Below, in pieces: positions 63,260 through 64,000 of a stretch of 64,000 bases of DNA. A program made the position numbers and the translations under genes. How positions within the stretch are numbered: position 1 is the stretch's first letter; each line of letters begins with the position of its first letter. Location: the NCBI RefSeq assembly GCF_000426305.1, contig NZ_AUFC01000002.1:186001-250000 (forward strand). Reading direction: 5' to 3'. The stretch is from Anaerovorax odorimutans DSM 5092 (lineage in GTDB: Bacteria; Bacillota; Clostridia; Peptostreptococcales; Anaerovoracaceae). Under the pieces are notes generated by a model. The model was given only the letters and a program-made list of their open reading frames with translations. It was not told where the DNA came from and did no database searches.

Positions 63260-64000
63260 ATGTTAGATAAAGAATTTTTAAGGCTAAAAGATATTATCGA
63301 AGATCATATTCTTGATTTTTTGCCTGAAGTTGACCATAAAAGTATTACGTTATACGATGCAATGAAATACAGTTTAAAGGCTAACGGAAAAAGAGTTAGA
63401 CCCGTACTGCTTCTTGCAGCATGTAATTTTTCTGGCGGTAATGAAAGACTTGCATTACCATATGCCTGTGCTATTGAATATATCCATACGTATTCTTTAA
63501 TACATGATGATTTGCCTGCTATGGATAATGATGATTTAAGAAGAGGTATACCTACAAACCATAAAGTTTTTGGTGAAGCTATAGCTATATTAGCAGGTGA
63601 TGGATTATTAACATCTGCATTTGAAGCTATGAACAAAGATATGCTCTTATATTTCGATAATATAGACAAATTAAAAAGCCGTATAAAAGCAGTATATGAA
63701 ATATCTAAAGGTTCAGGATGCAGGGGAATGATTGCAGGTCAGATAGCTGATATTGAAGCAGAAGGAAAACAGTGTTCTACGGAAATGCTAGACTATATTC
63801 ATTTAAATAAAACATCTGCACTAATAAGTTCAGCAGTAAAAGCAGGAGCTCATTTAGGCGGAGCTGATAAAGATATGCTTCATGACTTAGATGAATATGC
63901 AGAAAATTTAGGCTTAGCTTTTCAAATATGTGATGACATTTTAGATATTGAGGGTAAAGAAGAAGACATGGGAAAAAAAATTGGTGCTGATAAAGAAAAA
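63260..64000 (+). CDS. ispA: farnesyl diphosphate synthase (short-chain polyprenyl synthase), 3' end cut by window
   Basis: Adds isopentenyl units to allylic diphosphates for quinone and undecaprenyl precursors. 247 codons are present. GKRVRPVLLLA precedes the first aspartate-rich motif DDLPAMDNDD (83-92), and QICDDILDIEG near 228 is the second. The two residues between the aspartates are the bacterial FPP-synthase type. GGAGATG precedes the ATG. It continues the xseA-xseB-ispA order common in Firmicutes, and dxs often follows. Confidence 0.95.
   Translation, partial: MLDKEFLRLKDIIEDHILDFLPEVDHKSITLYDAMKYSLKANGKRVRPVLLLAACNFSGGNERLALPYACAIEYIHTYSLIHDDLPAMDNDDLRRGIPTNHKVFGEAIAILAGDGLLTSAFEAMNKDMLLYFDNIDKLKSRIKAVYEISKGSGCRGMIAGQIADIEAEGKQCSTEMLDYIHLNKTSALISSAVKAGAHLGGADKDMLHDLDEYAENLGLAFQICDDILDIEGKEEDMGKKIGADKEK

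Noticed and set aside
1-64000. CRISPR arrays, tRNA and rRNA genes
   Set aside because: I saw no regularly spaced short repeats and no tRNA or rRNA signature such as GTTCGAATC-type arms outside coding regions; a covariance-model scan was not possible here.

Overview
The window is AT-rich, gene-dense chromosomal DNA of an anaerobic, endospore-forming, low-GC Gram-positive bacterium of the Clostridia/Tissierellia type. The evidence is the gene order ftsK-rimO-pgsA-cinA-recA, a spoIIIA sporulation operon next to nusB-xseA-xseB-ispA, a T-box-controlled trp operon, a Firmicutes-type LexA box before recA, and strong AGGAGG-like ribosome sites with occasional TTG and GTG starts. I cannot name the genus. 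I saw no rRNA, tRNA, CRISPR array, prophage or intact transposase gene.

Layout. 1-1256 (minus): start of dapA, then asd (lysine/threonine precursors). 1656-10311: housekeeping block ftsK/spoIIIE, rimO, pgsA, cinA, a lipoprotein with a copper-amine-oxidase-N-like domain, and recA under an SOS box. 10489-17338: one tryptophan unit with a textbook promoter, a T-box leader (UGG specifier) and trpE-G-D-C-F-B-A, mostly overlapping or nearly abutting, closed by a terminator. 17390-30387: accessory region with two small HTH proteins, a chemoreceptor, an HD-GYP protein, ribokinase, flavodoxin-like protein, acyl-CoA ligase, a variant cysteine-synthase-like enzyme, an HD hydrolase, an acyl-ACP thioesterase and several unknown small proteins. 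Two genes 7 kb apart share a 70-bp promoter module in identical register. 30388-31574: an RNA methylase-like gene and a small membrane protein.

31806-39797: an Opp/Nik-type ABC importer (lipoprotein, two permeases, fused double ATPase) followed by two paralogous SAM methyltransferases and a MATE exporter, behind a GC-tract palindrome overlapping the -35. This looks like a metal/metallophore (make, export, re-import) or peptide-type transport module and is the best candidate for a poorly described system. 39831-43227: a two-component system divergent from a secreted repeat protein that it probably controls. 43358-48324: small proteins, an ATPase, VanW, a two-helix K+ channel with RCK domain, and RNase Z. 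48368-51900: a sigma-54 activator divergent from a class III aminotransferase with a consensus -24/-12 promoter, ended by a terminator that contains an IS3-end-like palindrome. 52011-54311: UV endonuclease UvsE, an ATPase and a small protein.

54365-64000: rplU (L21 leader, histone-like tail), rpmA (no cleavable N-terminal extension and no prp gene beside it), obgE, a reduced spoIIIA operon (AC-AH, lacking AA and AB, with AF reduced to its two membrane helices), an Asp23-family gene, nusB, a TsaD/Kae1-like paralogue, xseA, xseB and the start of ispA.
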